Counted from the first letter of the stretch, positions 30,974 through 41,500 are shown. The stretch: DNA of 64,000 bases from Verrucomicrobiia bacterium (GCA_014239365.1 JAAZZB010000051.1:1-64000); one strand, 5' to 3'. Program-made: numbers and translations. The notes: generated by a model not told the origin, from the letters alone.

Positions 30974-32194
30974 TTATTTTAACAGTTTAATGACTTTTTG
31001 CAGCACTTCGATGAAACGATCCACTTCGCTTCGCGTGTTGTAAAAATAAAAACTGGCGCGGGCCGTGGCGGGGACGCCGAGCTTTTCGTGCAGCGGCTGC
31101 GTGCAGTGATGGCCAATGCGAATGGCCACGCCTTGCTGATCGGCGAGCGTGGCAAGATCCAACGCGTGCACATTCTCAAAAACAAAACTGACCAAACCGC
31201 CGCGTTCCATCGCGGGGCCAAAAATGCGGATGCCCTCAAATTCACTTAACCGTTCTCTGGCGTATTGGGCCAAATCGGTGTCGTGCGCGTGGATGGCTTC
31301 GAGGCCGATGGCGTCGAGATAATCGAGTGCTGCGTGGAGCCCTGCCGCCCCGGCGACGTTGGGGGTGCCGGCCTCGAATTTGTGCGGCGGCACGTTGAAT
31401 TCGGATTTATGAAACCCGACTTTGGAAATCATTTCGCCGCCGCCTTGGTAGGGCAGCATTGCTTCCTGCAATTCGCGGCGGGCGAACAACGCGCCGATTC
31501 CCGTGGGGCCACATAGTTTATGGCCGGAGAATGCAAGGAAATCGCAGTCGAGCGCCTGCACATCCAGCGGCTGATGACCGGCGCTTTGGGCGGCATCAAC
31601 TAATGTCACCGCACCGGCGGCTTTCGCTTTGGCGCAGAGCTCGGCCACGGGATTGAGGGTGCCGAGCGCATTGGAAATGTGCGTGAGTGAAAGCAGTTTT
31701 GCGCCTTCGAGTAATGCGTCGAGATCGCTGAGGTCGAGCGTGCCCTCGTCGCCGGTGACGGGAATGAAACGCAGCTGCGCGCCGGTGCGTTCGGCGAGCA
31801 GTTGCCACGGGACGAGGTTGCTGTGGTGCTCAAGTTCCGTGAGGAGAATTACATCGCCCTCGCCAAGATTGGCCGCGCCCCAAGTGGCGGCGACGAGGTT
31901 GATGGCTTCGGTGGTGCCGCGTGTGAAAATAATATCCTCGCGCGCGGGCGCGTTGATGAACTGCGCCACGCGATCACGCGCGCCTTCGTAAGTCGCGGTG
32001 GCGCGAGTGCTGAGCTCGTGGATGCCGCGATGGACGTTCGCGTTGTCGTGCTCGTAATATTTCTGAATCGCGTTGAGCACCGCGCGTGGCTTTTGCGTGG
32101 TAGCGGCATTGTCGAAGTAGACGAGCGGATGCCCATTAATTTCCTGCGCAAGTGCGGGGAAGTCATCGCGAATATCGGGGAAGATTGCGCTCAT
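30974..32194 (-). CDS. sufS: Cysteine desulfurase SufS
   Basis: PLP enzyme that takes sulfur from cysteine and passes it to SufE or SufU, 406 residues. It shows YFDNAATTQKP near the start, HHSNLVPWQ, the Schiff-base lysine in FSGHKLCGPTGIG, the persulfide cysteine in RIGHHCTQPLHEKLG and the FYNTRSEVDRFI C-terminus. I chose the ATG at 32194, which overlaps the Rieske gene's TGA by four bases. The short active-site loop fits the group II (SufS) type, which needs an activator such as SufE. Confidence 0.97.
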   Translation of the reverse strand: MSAIFPDIRDDFPALAQEINGHPLVYFDNAATTQKPRAVLNAIQKYYEHDNANVHRGIHELSTRATATYEGARDRVAQFINAPAREDIIFTRGTTEAINLVAATWGAANLGEGDVILLTELEHHSNLVPWQLLAERTGAQLRFIPVTGDEGTLDLSDLDALLEGAKLLSLTHISNALGTLNPVAELCAKAKAAGAVTLVDAAQSAGHQPLDVQALDCDFLAFSGHKLCGPTGIGALFARRELQEAMLPYQGGGEMISKVGFHKSEFNVPPHKFEAGTPNVAGAAGLHAALDYLDAIGLEAIHAHDTDLAQYARERLSEFEGIRIFGPAMERGGLVSFVFENVHALDLATLADQQGVAIRIGHHCTQPLHEKLGVPATARASFYFYNTRSEVDRFIEVLQKVIKLLK

Positions 32195-32502
32195 TCGACC
32201 TCCACTTTGATTTGGCCGCCCTCGATTTGCACCGGATACACCTCCACGCCACAAGTCGCTGGGGCGTGCAAATGTTTGCCGGTGGTTAGCTCAAACTCCG
32301 CGTAGTGCCACGGGCAACCAATATTGCCGTTTTCCAGATAACCCTCGGCGAGGGATGCTCCCGCGTGCGGACATGCATCGTCGATTGCGTGAAAATTTCC
32401 AGCCACGTTGAAAATCGCGATGCGTTTTTCGCCCACATCGAAGGCCTTGCCCTTGCCCTCGGCGATTTCGTCCACGCTGGCAATGGTCGTGGCGGCGCTC
32501 AT
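32191..32502 (-). CDS. Rieske-type ferredoxin
   Basis: A 103-residue small Rieske 2Fe-2S protein, similar to NirD-like or biphenyl-dioxygenase-type ferredoxins. Cluster ligands are Cys44 and His46 (CPHAG) and Cys63 and His66 (CPWH). I chose the ATG at 32502, which overlaps the sufT TGA. It lies inside the suf operon with overlaps on both sides, so it probably serves as the electron donor or carrier for cluster assembly, but no such role can be proven from sequence. Confidence 0.9.
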   Translation of the reverse strand: MSAATTIASVDEIAEGKGKAFDVGEKRIAIFNVAGNFHAIDDACPHAGASLAEGYLENGNIGCPWHYAEFELTTGKHLHAPATCGVEVYPVQIEGGQIKVEVE

Positions 32503-33047
32503 CACATCATCCCCAGCTCGAGCCGCGCGGCTTCGGTCATCATCTCGCGGGTCCATTGCGGTTCCCACACAAGTTCCACGTTCACTTCGTCAACGGTTTC
32601 GACACAAAGAATTTTGTTTTCCACGTCGGCCTGAATCGTCGGGCCCATTCCGCAGCCGGGCGCGGTGAGGGTCATTTTCACACTGGCCTTGTGGCTGCCG
32701 TCTTTGAGGTCTTCGAGATGACAATCGTAAATCAAACCGAGGTCGACAATGTTCACGGGGATCTCCGGGTCGTAGCAGGTTTTCATTTGCTCCCAAACTT
32801 GCTTCTCCAAATCCTCGGCGGTTTCGGCTTTTTTGACCGGCGTGTTTTGTACTTCCTGCCCGATGGCGTCGGCATCTTTGCCATCGATTCGAAACATATT
32901 GCCGTGCACCACTACGGTGAACGTGCCGCCAAGCGACTGAGTGAGAATTGCGGTCTCGCCTTTTTGCAATGTGACGCGCGTGCCCGAAGGCACTACCGAC
33001 GCCTCCACATCGCGCTCGATCGCTACCGTTTCCGATTCGCCCATCAT
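32502..33047 (-). CDS. sufT: SufT (DUF59/MIP18-like) Fe-S assembly protein
   Basis: A 181-residue protein with a DUF59 domain in its second half (CYDPEIPVNIVDLGLIYDC, then LTAPGCGMGPTIQADVE), the arrangement of SufT, which aids maturation of iron-sulfur proteins. The N-terminal half (LQKGETAILTQSLGGTFTVV) is the usual SufT extension. Two successive ATG codons (33047 and 33044) are possible starts; both overlap the sufE stop. Confidence 0.92.
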   Translation of the reverse strand: MMGESETVAIERDVEASVVPSGTRVTLQKGETAILTQSLGGTFTVVVHGNMFRIDGKDADAIGQEVQNTPVKKAETAEDLEKQVWEQMKTCYDPEIPVNIVDLGLIYDCHLEDLKDGSHKASVKMTLTAPGCGMGPTIQADVENKILCVETVDEVNVELVWEPQWTREMMTEAARLELGMM

Positions 33048-33481
33048 TCCGCCGCCTCCGCTTCAATTGCTTGGGCGAGTTCGCGCACGCGCTGCACCAT
33101 CGCGAACAATCCGTTTTTGCGAGTGGGGCTGAGGTGCGACGCCAACTGCAAACGATCAAGCTGCGCCTCACCATCGGTATCCAAAATTTCCTTCGCAGTT
33201 TTGCCTGAGTAAATGGTGAGCAACACCGCGATAAGCCCCTTCACAATAAAGGCATCGCTGTCGGCCACGATGGTGATGCGGGCGTCGGCTTCGGGCATCA
33301 GCTTCATCCACACCTGCGCTTGGCAACCGTGCACGCGATTGGCTTCGGATTTGTCTGCCTCGCCCATCGGCGGCAATTCCTTGCCGAGATCAATGAGATA
33401 ACCAAAGCGCGATTCCCAATCGCCGAGCAACTCAAAGTTGTCGGCCAGTTCATCTATGCTGTTCAACGCGGCAGTCATCAA
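33044..33481 (-). CDS. sufE: SufE sulfur acceptor
   Basis: Takes persulfide sulfur from SufS and passes it to SufBCD. The 145-residue protein has the acceptor cysteine in NRVHGCQAQVW and the family's KGLIAVLLTIYSGK segment. It overlaps sufD by four bases at its start and sufT at its end. Having both SufE and a NifU-type scaffold in one operon is notable, since SufU-type proteins often replace SufE. Confidence 0.95.
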   Translation of the reverse strand: MMTAALNSIDELADNFELLGDWESRFGYLIDLGKELPPMGEADKSEANRVHGCQAQVWMKLMPEADARITIVADSDAFIVKGLIAVLLTIYSGKTAKEILDTDGEAQLDRLQLASHLSPTRKNGLFAMVQRVRELAQAIEAEAAE

Positions 33482-34707
33482 CTTTCAGTGCTCTCCAATC
33501 GATCCCACACCAACTTATCAAGCTCCTCGCGCGCCAACGTGCATCCGATGCGCGCAATGATTTCGCCCGCGAAGGCGTGCATAATCATTCGGCGCGCGGA
33601 TTCCTCATCTAACCCGCGGGCGCGCAGATAAAAAATCTGTTCGGCATTCATTTGGCCAATCGTTGCGCCGTGCGTGCACTTCACATCGTCGGCATAAATT
33701 TCCAACTGCGGTTTGGTATTCACCGTCGCGTTATCGGAGAGCAACAGATTCTTATTCGTCTGTTTCGCATCTGTTTTATCCGCACCTTTGTGAACGTGGA
33801 TGCGCCCGTGGAACACCGCCCGCGCGTGATCATCGAGAATGCCGTTAAAATATTCGTGGCTGTCGCAATGCGGTTGAAGATGATCGACCACCATATGATG
33901 ATCGATGAGCTGTTTGCCGCGTGGCAGATACAAACCGTTCAGCACCGCCTCGATGCCGGTGCCGTCGAGCCGCGCGCGGATGTTGTTGCGCGCGATGCGT
34001 CCGCCCAGCGCGATGGAGTGATGCGCCACGCGGCTGTCGCGCCCCATCTCCGCGCGCAATCCGGCTACGTGAAATGCAGCCGTGCTTTCATCCTGAAACT
34101 TCACGTGCTCCACCTGCGCATTATCGCCCGCGGCAAGTTCGGTGATGATGTTATTAAAATACGCGCCATCCGTGCCCGTCCAACTTTCGAGAATCGTCGC
34201 CTTGCTGTTTGCGCCAATTGTGAAGTGATTGCGAATATTCGCCGTCGCGCCATCACTGCCGGTGCTCAAATAGTAAACGCGAATGGGAGTTTCAAAACTC
34301 ACATCATCCGCCACGCGCACAAATGCGCCGTCCGAATAACTCGCGGCATTTAATGCGCCAAAAGCACCTTCGCCCTCAGCAGATTCAAAAGCCTTCGCAG
34401 CGATGTTGCCAATCTCCACACCAGCGGGCAGTTCGCTCACGTTGGAAAGTTCACTGGAAAAATGGCCATTCACGAAAACCAATTGCGGGCCTTCAATTTC
34501 TGAAAACACGCAGCCTTTCAAACTCGCGCTCGCATCGGCCTCGGCGGCGGTGAAGTCTAGTTCCGCAATCGGCGCAACGCTGGTGAACCGCCAATCCTCA
34601 TCGCGCGTGGTGGGAAAGCCCAACTCCGCAAATCGCGCGCCGCCTTCGGCTCGCGTTGGCAAGGCGGCGAGCAGACGATCCACGGCGTTGTTGGCGGGGG
34701 CAACCAT
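33478..34707 (-). CDS. sufD: SufD, SufBCD scaffold subunit
   Basis: A 409-residue beta-helix protein that forms the SufBCD cluster scaffold. The typical SufD core is seen in FTIGANSKATILESW, HHMVVDHLQPHCDSHEYFNG and CTHGATIGQMNAEQIFYLRARG. The ATG at 34707 shares its A with the TAA of sufC. The C-terminal RGLDEESARRMIMHAFAGEII is the family's helical end. Confidence 0.96.
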   Translation of the reverse strand: MVAPANNAVDRLLAALPTRAEGGARFAELGFPTTRDEDWRFTSVAPIAELDFTAAEADASASLKGCVFSEIEGPQLVFVNGHFSSELSNVSELPAGVEIGNIAAKAFESAEGEGAFGALNAASYSDGAFVRVADDVSFETPIRVYYLSTGSDGATANIRNHFTIGANSKATILESWTGTDGAYFNNIITELAAGDNAQVEHVKFQDESTAAFHVAGLRAEMGRDSRVAHHSIALGGRIARNNIRARLDGTGIEAVLNGLYLPRGKQLIDHHMVVDHLQPHCDSHEYFNGILDDHARAVFHGRIHVHKGADKTDAKQTNKNLLLSDNATVNTKPQLEIYADDVKCTHGATIGQMNAEQIFYLRARGLDEESARRMIMHAFAGEIIARIGCTLAREELDKLVWDRLESTES

Positions 34708-35465
34708 TAGGCGGTTTGGAGTTCTCCGTTGGTGATCCAGTCGTAACCTTTTTCCTCAAGCTCGTGCGCCAATTCCTTGCCACCGGATTTCACGATGCGA
34801 CCGTCGAACAGCACGTGCACAAAATCGGGCACAATATAATCAAGCAAACGCTGATAATGAGTGATGACCAGTTGCGCGTTGTCGGTGCGCTTGAGAGTGT
34901 TCACGCCATTGGCCACGATTTTGAGCGCGTCGATGTCCAAGCCCGAATCCGTTTCATCCAACACAGCCATCGTCGGGTTGAGCAACGCCATTTGCAAAAT
35001 CTCCGCGCGCTTTTTTTCGCCGCCGGAAAAGCCTTCGTTCACCGAACGCTTGAGCAACGACTCGTCCAGTTGCAGCAGTTGAATTTTCTCACGCATCAGC
35101 TTGAGGAAATCCACCGCATTGAGCGCCGCATCGCCGTGATGCTCATGCACGGCATTCACCGCCGCGCGCAAAAAGTAAGTCGTGTTCACGCCGGGAATTT
35201 CCACCGGATATTGAAAAGCCAAAAACAGCCCCTCACGCACGCGCACTTCCGGCGCAAGCTCCAGCAAATCCTGCCCTTTATAAGTCACCGAACCTTTGGC
35301 AACATCAAACGCCTCACGCCCCGCCAACACCTGCGCCAGCGTGCTTTTGCCGCTGCCGTTGGGGCCCATAATCGCGTGCACTTCACCGGCGTTGATGGTC
35401 AGGTTTACCCCTTTCAGGATGTCCTTACCCTCGACGCCTGCCTTCAGATTTTTAATTTCCAACAT
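34707..35465 (-). CDS. sufC: SufC ATPase
   Basis: ABC-type soluble ATPase of the SufBCD complex, 252 residues. Walker A is GPNGSGKST, the signature is FSGGEKKRAEI and Walker B ends LDETDSGLD, a SufC-specific form. It starts nine bases after sufB and overlaps sufD by one base. Confidence 0.98.
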   Translation of the reverse strand: MLEIKNLKAGVEGKDILKGVNLTINAGEVHAIMGPNGSGKSTLAQVLAGREAFDVAKGSVTYKGQDLLELAPEVRVREGLFLAFQYPVEIPGVNTTYFLRAAVNAVHEHHGDAALNAVDFLKLMREKIQLLQLDESLLKRSVNEGFSGGEKKRAEILQMALLNPTMAVLDETDSGLDIDALKIVANGVNTLKRTDNAQLVITHYQRLLDYIVPDFVHVLFDGRIVKSGGKELAHELEEKGYDWITNGELQTA

Positions 35466-35474
35466 TGTAAATTC

Positions 35475-36926
35475 CTACCCCACACTGCCTTCAAGACTCA
35501 CGTCCATCAGCGCCTGCGCTTCCATCGCAAATTCCATTGGGAGTTCGCGGAAGACTTCTTTGCAAAAACCGTTCACGATCATATTCACTGCGTCCTGCGT
35601 TTCGATGCCGCGGGCGTTGCAATAAAAAATCTGGTCCTCGCCAATCTTTGAAGTGGTGGCCTCGTGCTCGACTTGGGCCGATGGATTTTTTACTTCAATG
35701 TACGGGAACGTATGCGCGCCGCAACGGCTGCCGATGAGCAACGAATCGCACTGCGTGTAGTTGCGCGCGTCCGTGGCGTTCTTGCCCATTTGCACCAACC
35801 CGCGATAGCTGTTCTGGCCTTTGCCGGCGGAGATGCCTTTGCTGATGACGGTGCTGCGGGTGTTCTTGCCGAGATGAATCATCTTGGTTCCGGTGTCCGC
35901 CTGTTGTGCGAGGTTGGCGAGGGCCACGGAGTAAAATTCGCCGACCGAATCGTCGCCACGCAAAATCACGCTTGGATATTTCCAAGTGATCGCTGAACCG
36001 GTTTCCACTTGGGTCCAGCAAATCTTCGAGCGCGCGCCTTTGCAGATACCGCGTTTCGTCACAAAATTGTAAATGCCGCCGTTGCCGTCTTCATCGCCGG
36101 GGTACCAGTTTTGTACGGTGGAATATTTGATCTCCGCATCACCGAGCGCGACCAATTCCACCACCGCCGCGTGCAATTGATTTTCATCACGCATTGGCGC
36201 GGTGCAGCCTTCGAGATAACTCACGTGACTGCCCTCATCAGCAACGATGAGCGTGCGTTCAAACTGTCCCGTCTCGGCGGCGTTAATTCTGAAATACGTG
36301 CTCAACTCCAGCGGACACCGCACGCCCTTCGGGATATAAACAAACGAGCCATCGCTGAACACCGCCGAGTTGAGCGTGGCAAAAAAGTTGTCCGTGTACG
36401 GCACCACCGTGCCGAGATATTTTTTGATGAGTTCCGGATGATCGCGCACCGCCTCGGAGAACGAACAAAAAATCACGCCGTGTTTGGCGAGTTCCTCCTT
36501 GTGCGTGGTGCCGACCGAGACGCTGTCGAACACCGCATCCACCGCCACACCCGCCAACCGCTCGCGCTCGTGTAAGGGCACGCCGAGTTTGTCGTAGGTC
36601 TCCAGTAGCTTGGGGTCGACTTCGTCGAGGCTCTTGGGGCGGTCTTTATCTTTTGCGCCGGGCGCGGAGTAGTAGCTCACCGCCTGATAATCAATCGGCT
36701 CGTATTTCACCTGCGGCCAGTGCGGCTCCTCCATCGTCTGCCAATGGCGGAAGGCTTTCAGCCGCCAATCGAGCAGCCACTCCGGCTCGTTTTTCTTGGC
36801 GGAAATATGGCGCACCACGTCTTCATTCAGGCCCGGCGGCAGCGTGTCGGTTTCGATGTCGGTATAGAAACCCCACTTATATTCCTGCGCCACAAAGCGA
36901 TCGATGGTTTCGGTGTCCGCGCTCAT
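35475..36926 (-). CDS. sufB: SufB, SufBCD scaffold subunit
   Basis: The 483-residue core scaffold protein for cluster assembly. Conserved blocks include [37 protein letters not shown], the core beta-helix [17 protein letters not shown] and [19 protein letters not shown]-like ([16 protein letters not shown]). The ATG at 36926 is preceded by a good Shine-Dalgarno (AGGAAAGG) and overlaps the regulator's TGA. It opens the structural part of the suf operon. Confidence 0.98.
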   Translation of the reverse strand: MSADTETIDRFVAQEYKWGFYTDIETDTLPPGLNEDVVRHISAKKNEPEWLLDWRLKAFRHWQTMEEPHWPQVKYEPIDYQAVSYYSAPGAKDKDRPKSLDEVDPKLLETYDKLGVPLHERERLAGVAVDAVFDSVSVGTTHKEELAKHGVIFCSFSEAVRDHPELIKKYLGTVVPYTDNFFATLNSAVFSDGSFVYIPKGVRCPLELSTYFRINAAETGQFERTLIVADEGSHVSYLEGCTAPMRDENQLHAAVVELVALGDAEIKYSTVQNWYPGDEDGNGGIYNFVTKRGICKGARSKICWTQVETGSAITWKYPSVILRGDDSVGEFYSVALANLAQQADTGTKMIHLGKNTRSTVISKGISAGKGQNSYRGLVQMGKNATDARNYTQCDSLLIGSRCGAHTFPYIEVKNPSAQVEHEATTSKIGEDQIFYCNARGIETQDAVNMIVNGFCKEVFRELPMEFAMEAQALMDVSLEGSVG

Positions 36927-37393
36927 TTCGTTTTTTCCTTTCCTGAACAATCCGCGCACACGCCGCGCATTGAAACTTCTGAATGCGTCACCTTAAAACC
37001 CCGCGGCACTTTGAACCCGCTTTGGCGTGGCTTGGACGCGCCTTCGAAATCTGAAATATCGCCACACGTTTCACATTGGAAATGCGCGTGCTCGTGCATA
37101 TTCGGGCAGTAACGCGTGGCCGCGCGATCGAGGTGCACTTGCTTCACGAGATGATGTTTCACCAACGCATCAAGGCAGTTGTAAACCGTGGCCATCGAAA
37201 TATCCGGCTTCTCCTGTTTGGCGTGCAGAAACACTTCATCCGCCGTTGGGTGATCGAGCTTGTCCAGTAAAATGCCGTACACCACCTCGCGCTGCGCCGT
37301 AGGCCGGAGGCCGGATTCAACGATGCAACGGCTCACCACTCCGCGATCGCGGCGGGGCGGCACAAAAACAGTACGTGCTTTGACGTCCTTCAT
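36923..37393 (-). CDS. Fur-family (PerR-like) regulator of the suf operon
   Basis: A 156-residue metal-dependent repressor. The winged helix is at residues 20-85 ([13 protein letters not shown], then [16 protein letters not shown]). The structural zinc site has CETC (107-110) and CADC (146-149). The end, [22 protein letters not shown], closely resembles B. subtilis PerR. By-eye alignment puts His48, His102, His104 and Asp115 at PerR metal-sensor positions, but PerR Asp85 corresponds to Cys96 here. I chose the ATG at 37393. Its stop overlaps sufB, and a palindrome at 37436-37454 in its promoter suggests self-regulation. Confidence 0.92.
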   Translation of the reverse strand: MKDVKARTVFVPPRRDRGVVSRCIVESGLRPTAQREVVYGILLDKLDHPTADEVFLHAKQEKPDISMATVYNCLDALVKHHLVKQVHLDRAATRYCPNMHEHAHFQCETCGDISDFEGASKPRQSGFKVPRGFKVTHSEVSMRGVCADCSGKEKTK

Positions 37394-37435
37394 GGTGCCG
37401 CCAGCATTGCCGATGGCCCGCGTGGCGTCAACAGT

Positions 37436-37454
37436 ATTTAGAATAATTCTAAAT
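37436..37454. promoter_or_regulatory. Putative Fur/PerR-type operator of the suf operon
   Basis: A perfect 9-1-9 palindrome, ATTTAGAAT-A-ATTCTAAAT, lies 43 bases upstream of the regulator gene and 63 upstream of the divergent dehydrogenase gene. The inner 15 bases match the form of PerR boxes (TTATAAT-N-ATTATAA) with one change per arm. Confidence 0.8.
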
Positions 37455-37516
37455 CGCATTCGCAAGACCCATCCTTTGCACCCGCGCACGCGCACGCTAC
37501 ACTGCCGCCCAACGCT

Positions 37517-38518
37517 ATGTCTTGGAACATCTTAGCCACCCCGGGCACGATTGCTGGAATTGGGGCCGAATCCGCCGATTTTATGCGTAAAAACGGCTGT
37601 AAAGTTACTATTACCAAACCCTTTCGCGCCCAATCGGCAGCGGATTTGCAGCCATTGTTGGCCGACATTCAGGCGGTCTATGCGGGGCCGGATGAGTTTT
37701 CAGCTGAATTATTGGCGAGTCCGGAGGCGGCTGAATTGCGAATTATTTCCCGTTGGGGAGTGGGTTTTGATCGGATTGATGTGGACGCCGCCACGGCGCA
37801 CGGCATCGTGGTCGCTACCACGCCCGCGATGCTCGATGAGGCGGTGGCGGATTACACCTTCGCGCTGCTGCTCGGCATCGCGCGCCGCATCCACACCGCG
37901 CACGCCTCGATGAGCGCTGGCGAATGGGCACCGCAATGGGGGCACGATGTGCACGGCAAAACGCTGGGCATCATCGGCTGCGGCCGCATCGGCACAGCGG
38001 TGGCTCGGCGCGCGGCGGGGTTTAATTTGCGCGTCTTGACGTGTGACCCAGTTCCAAATGAGGCCGCCAAAAAATTAGGCGTGGAATTTGTGCCGCTTGA
38101 ATCGCTGCTCGCGCAAAGTGATTTTGTTTCGCTGCACGCCGCGGTGACGCCCAAAACTCAAGGGCTCATTGGCGAAGCGCAATTAAATTTGATGAAGCCG
38201 GACGCGTATCTCATCAACACCGGCCGGGGCGCGTTGGTAGATGAAGCCGCGCTGGCGCGGGCGCTGAATGAGGATGACATCGCGGGGGCAGCGGTGGATG
38301 CATTTGTGGAAGAGCCATTGCCGAAAGAGCATCCGTTTCGCACGGCAAAAAATCTTTTACTCGCGCCGCATCAAGCGGCGTTTTCAAATGAGACCGGCCG
38401 CAAAGTCAGTGCCGCTTGCGCGGAGACGATTGTGGATTTGATGCACGGCATACGGCCGAAGATGGTTTTGAATCCGGAGGTGTTTGATTCGCCCAAGCTT
38501 CGGGTGCAGTTGCAGTGA
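37517..38518 (+). CDS. D-3-phosphoglycerate dehydrogenase-like 2-hydroxyacid dehydrogenase
   Basis: A 333-residue NAD-dependent D-2-hydroxyacid dehydrogenase. The Rossmann motif is LGIIGCGRIGTAVARRAAG near residue 150, with SRWGVGFDRID before it, LINTGRGALVDEAAL and the catalytic histidine in APHQAAF. It lacks the C-terminal ACT domain of full SerA, so the substrate is uncertain. It is divergent from the suf regulator and shares the palindrome-bearing promoter region, so co-regulation by that repressor is possible. Confidence 0.88.
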   Translation: MSWNILATPGTIAGIGAESADFMRKNGCKVTITKPFRAQSAADLQPLLADIQAVYAGPDEFSAELLASPEAAELRIISRWGVGFDRIDVDAATAHGIVVATTPAMLDEAVADYTFALLLGIARRIHTAHASMSAGEWAPQWGHDVHGKTLGIIGCGRIGTAVARRAAGFNLRVLTCDPVPNEAAKKLGVEFVPLESLLAQSDFVSLHAAVTPKTQGLIGEAQLNLMKPDAYLINTGRGALVDEAALARALNEDDIAGAAVDAFVEEPLPKEHPFRTAKNLLLAPHQAAFSNETGRKVSAACAETIVDLMHGIRPKMVLNPEVFDSPKLRVQLQ

Positions 38519-38521
38519 GGG

Positions 38522-38546
38522 TCTGCCGGCAAGATGCCGGCAGCAC
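38522..38546. repeat. Single family A arm between convergent genes
   Basis: One full 25-base arm (TCTGCCGGC...GCAGCAC) lies four bases after the dehydrogenase stop and four before the nifJ stop. The inverted partner is missing, leaving only the internal GCCGGC palindromes. Confidence 0.9.
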
Positions 38547-38550
38547 GATT

Positions 38551-41500
38551 TTAGTTTCCGGCGGCGGTGGCGACTTGTTCGTTTAAGAGTTCCCAGCCAC
38601 GTTCGAGAAGGTCGTCGCGGGTGAGTTCGCCTTTGTCGACTTTTTCCACGAGGATTTTTTGGGCGAGATAATCGGCGTTCACGATGCCGGCGCGGCTTTG
38701 GAGCATCCGCCACGATTTGCGGCGCTCGATGTGGAAGAGCACCATCTGGCGGCTCACGGTGTAGTATTTCATTTTGCCGTTCACCTCGGCCTTAAAGTAC
38801 ACGCCCCAGTCGGGAACGTAGGCGCGATGGGTTTCGTCGAACACGCGGCGGTAAATGACATCCTGTTGCGTGATGGCAGTGAGCATGTTGTCCATGTGAA
38901 TGAACTCGCCGGCTTGGGCCTCGGGGATGGCCTTGAGGTGCAGGCGGAAGCGCGCCTCGGTGATGGCCCAATGGGCGACGGTGTAATTGTATTTGTCGCC
39001 GGTGGAGGGGTATTTGGCTTCCCACCAATCGCGTTTGATGGAGGGATTGCCCTTGATCTCGAAGCCTTCCTGCAAGGTCTCGCCCGCACGCGGGTTGTAA
39101 ATAAACTCCGGCATCCCGCGGCTGTCGCGAATCATCCGGGCTTGATCGGCGCTCATATTATCCGCCACGCCGTGCTCGGGCTGGCAGGTGGTATAGCACT
39201 GATAAAACGCGGTGCCACGATATTCGAGGCCGTCGAGCATCGCCTTGTAAACTTTCGCGGAGTTGGCCATTGAGACTTGCGCGACGTAAGGCGAGCCGTG
39301 GCCGGCGGTGAAAGTTTCGGCAACGCTCTTTTTCTCGATGAGCTTGCCTTGGGAGGCGACGCCGAATTGGTTCATATCGTAGCCTCCCAGCATATTGGAA
39401 CTGTCAGAATTTTGGCCGCCGGTGTTGGAGTACACCTGCGTGTCAAGCATCAGCATCAACACGTTGGGTTTGTTTTGCAAAACCACTTTGGAAACATTTT
39501 GGAAACCAATATCGCCCATCGCGCCGTCACCACCGATGGCCCATACCTTGGGCATCTCGCGCACCTCCTGATCGGTCATTTGCGTGTCATCGAGGTGGGT
39601 AAGCTCAAAATATTCGCGTTCGCTGCTCACGCTATCCGCGCGCTCGAGCAGCGCGGTGGCCAAACGCTCGGGCGCCACCGAACGCCGCGCGTGGTTGAGC
39701 ATTGACGATTCGCCAAACAGCCAGCTGATGGTGGTACCATCTTGGAACAACGAATTCATCCACGGATATGGGTGGGGATTGCTCGGCGGCGTGGAGCCAT
39801 ACACCGTGTTGCAGCCGGTGTGGGCGCCCATATACATGACGCTCATGCCGTTGGCGTGGCGGCCGTCGATGGCTTGGATGTCGCGATGGTTGAAAGCGTC
39901 CTGCCGCAGCACGGCAATGAGCGCGTCGATGATTTCGGCATCGGCAATCTCGCCGTGCGCTTCGAGGCGGTGATCGGTGTCAGCGTCATTCTCACCGCCG
40001 AGCCCCATCACCACGTGGGCGATGCTGCGTTTGTAAAACTTGTATTCCTCCTCGCTGCGTTCCTTAAGCGCCGCGAGGTTAGCCGCGCCGTTGGATTCCA
40101 GCTCATTAGCCTTCTCGCGCAGGCGCGCGGCTTTCTTGTGATACATCGGCCGCATATACGCCTCAGTAACGGAAGCCACCGCGCGCAGCACGCTCTTCTC
40201 GCCGCAACCGGCGCACGCACCATCGCCGCTGACGAGCGCCTCGTAATTGCGCCGCACCATCAAATGATTTCGCAGCGCCGCTTCGCGCGATGCTTCGGGC
40301 GTGTCATCGTTATACAGCCCGAGGAATTTCTGGCTGGTGTCAGGCAACAACCGGCTGAACACCTGCGCGGTGGTCAACTCGGCGTTGAGTTCCGGCGTTT
40401 CAGTCACCATTCGCAGCGCGTCGTGATCGCCGCAAACCTGCACGCACTCGCCGCAGCCTTTGCAGAGGTCTGAAACAAAAATCGCAAAGAGACCGCCATT
40501 GCCGGGGCTCTTCTTTTCGACGCTACGGTAAATTGCGGAGACATCATTATACGCCAACGGTAGTTTATCGATGATCGTCATAAACTCCGCACGCGCGCTT
40601 TCATCGATGGTGGTAAGCTGATCCACTTCAGATCGCAAAATATCTTTAAACGGTTCCTTGCCTTTAATGGCCACATTCTCATTCATCCGCGCGCGGCAGC
40701 GATCGTCGAGGCCTTTGACCTCATTAAGCAGCGCCTTTTGTGCGTCCTTGTCGCCGACGTAATTTCGGACGGCCGTGACCAAAACTGTGCTGAGATCCTG
40801 CGCGGTATTCGGCAGCGCGGTGTCCGGACAGGCGGTGATGCACTCCATACATTGGGTGCAATTTTCCGCGATATAAACCGGCGTCTCGCGGCGAGCCACA
40901 TATTTGCTCTGCGTGGCGCCACTGCCCGAGCCCATCACGCCCAAGCTGGCAAAAGCCCCGGCAGGTTGGTGGTAACCCAGTTCGTTGCGGAACTCGGAAT
41001 CAAATTTCTCCATCGTCTGGAACGGCGCACGTTCCTGTTCTTCGGGCATGGCGCAGCTGGGGCAGCCGCTGGAGTCGCAGCCGGCGGTGCCTGGCATTTC
41101 GATATCGGACGCAGTGTGCGGGGCGAGCATCGGGTTGCGCATGCTCGAGGTGTCGGCGTCTTCAATTTCGCCGTGCTGGATTTCCACCACGCGCTCGAAG
41201 CCGCCGAGCATCACTTTCATATTCGACTCCACGACAGCCTTACCGAAGCGGCCGAATTTTTTCTCGTACTGATCGTGCACGATTTGGTGGTACTCCTCCT
41301 CGCCGAGGTTGTGATCCTTGAGAAAACTGGAGACGCGGAAAAACGCGCCGAGGAAGGAGTTGCCCTGCATACGCAGCTGTAGATCCGCGCGGCTGGTGGC
41401 ATCACGGGCGATATCGAAACCAGGTAGGATGAACACGCGAATGTTGTTCTCTTTAATAAAGGCGCGATGATGGGCGGGGATGCGTTGCCACGCGGTCTCG

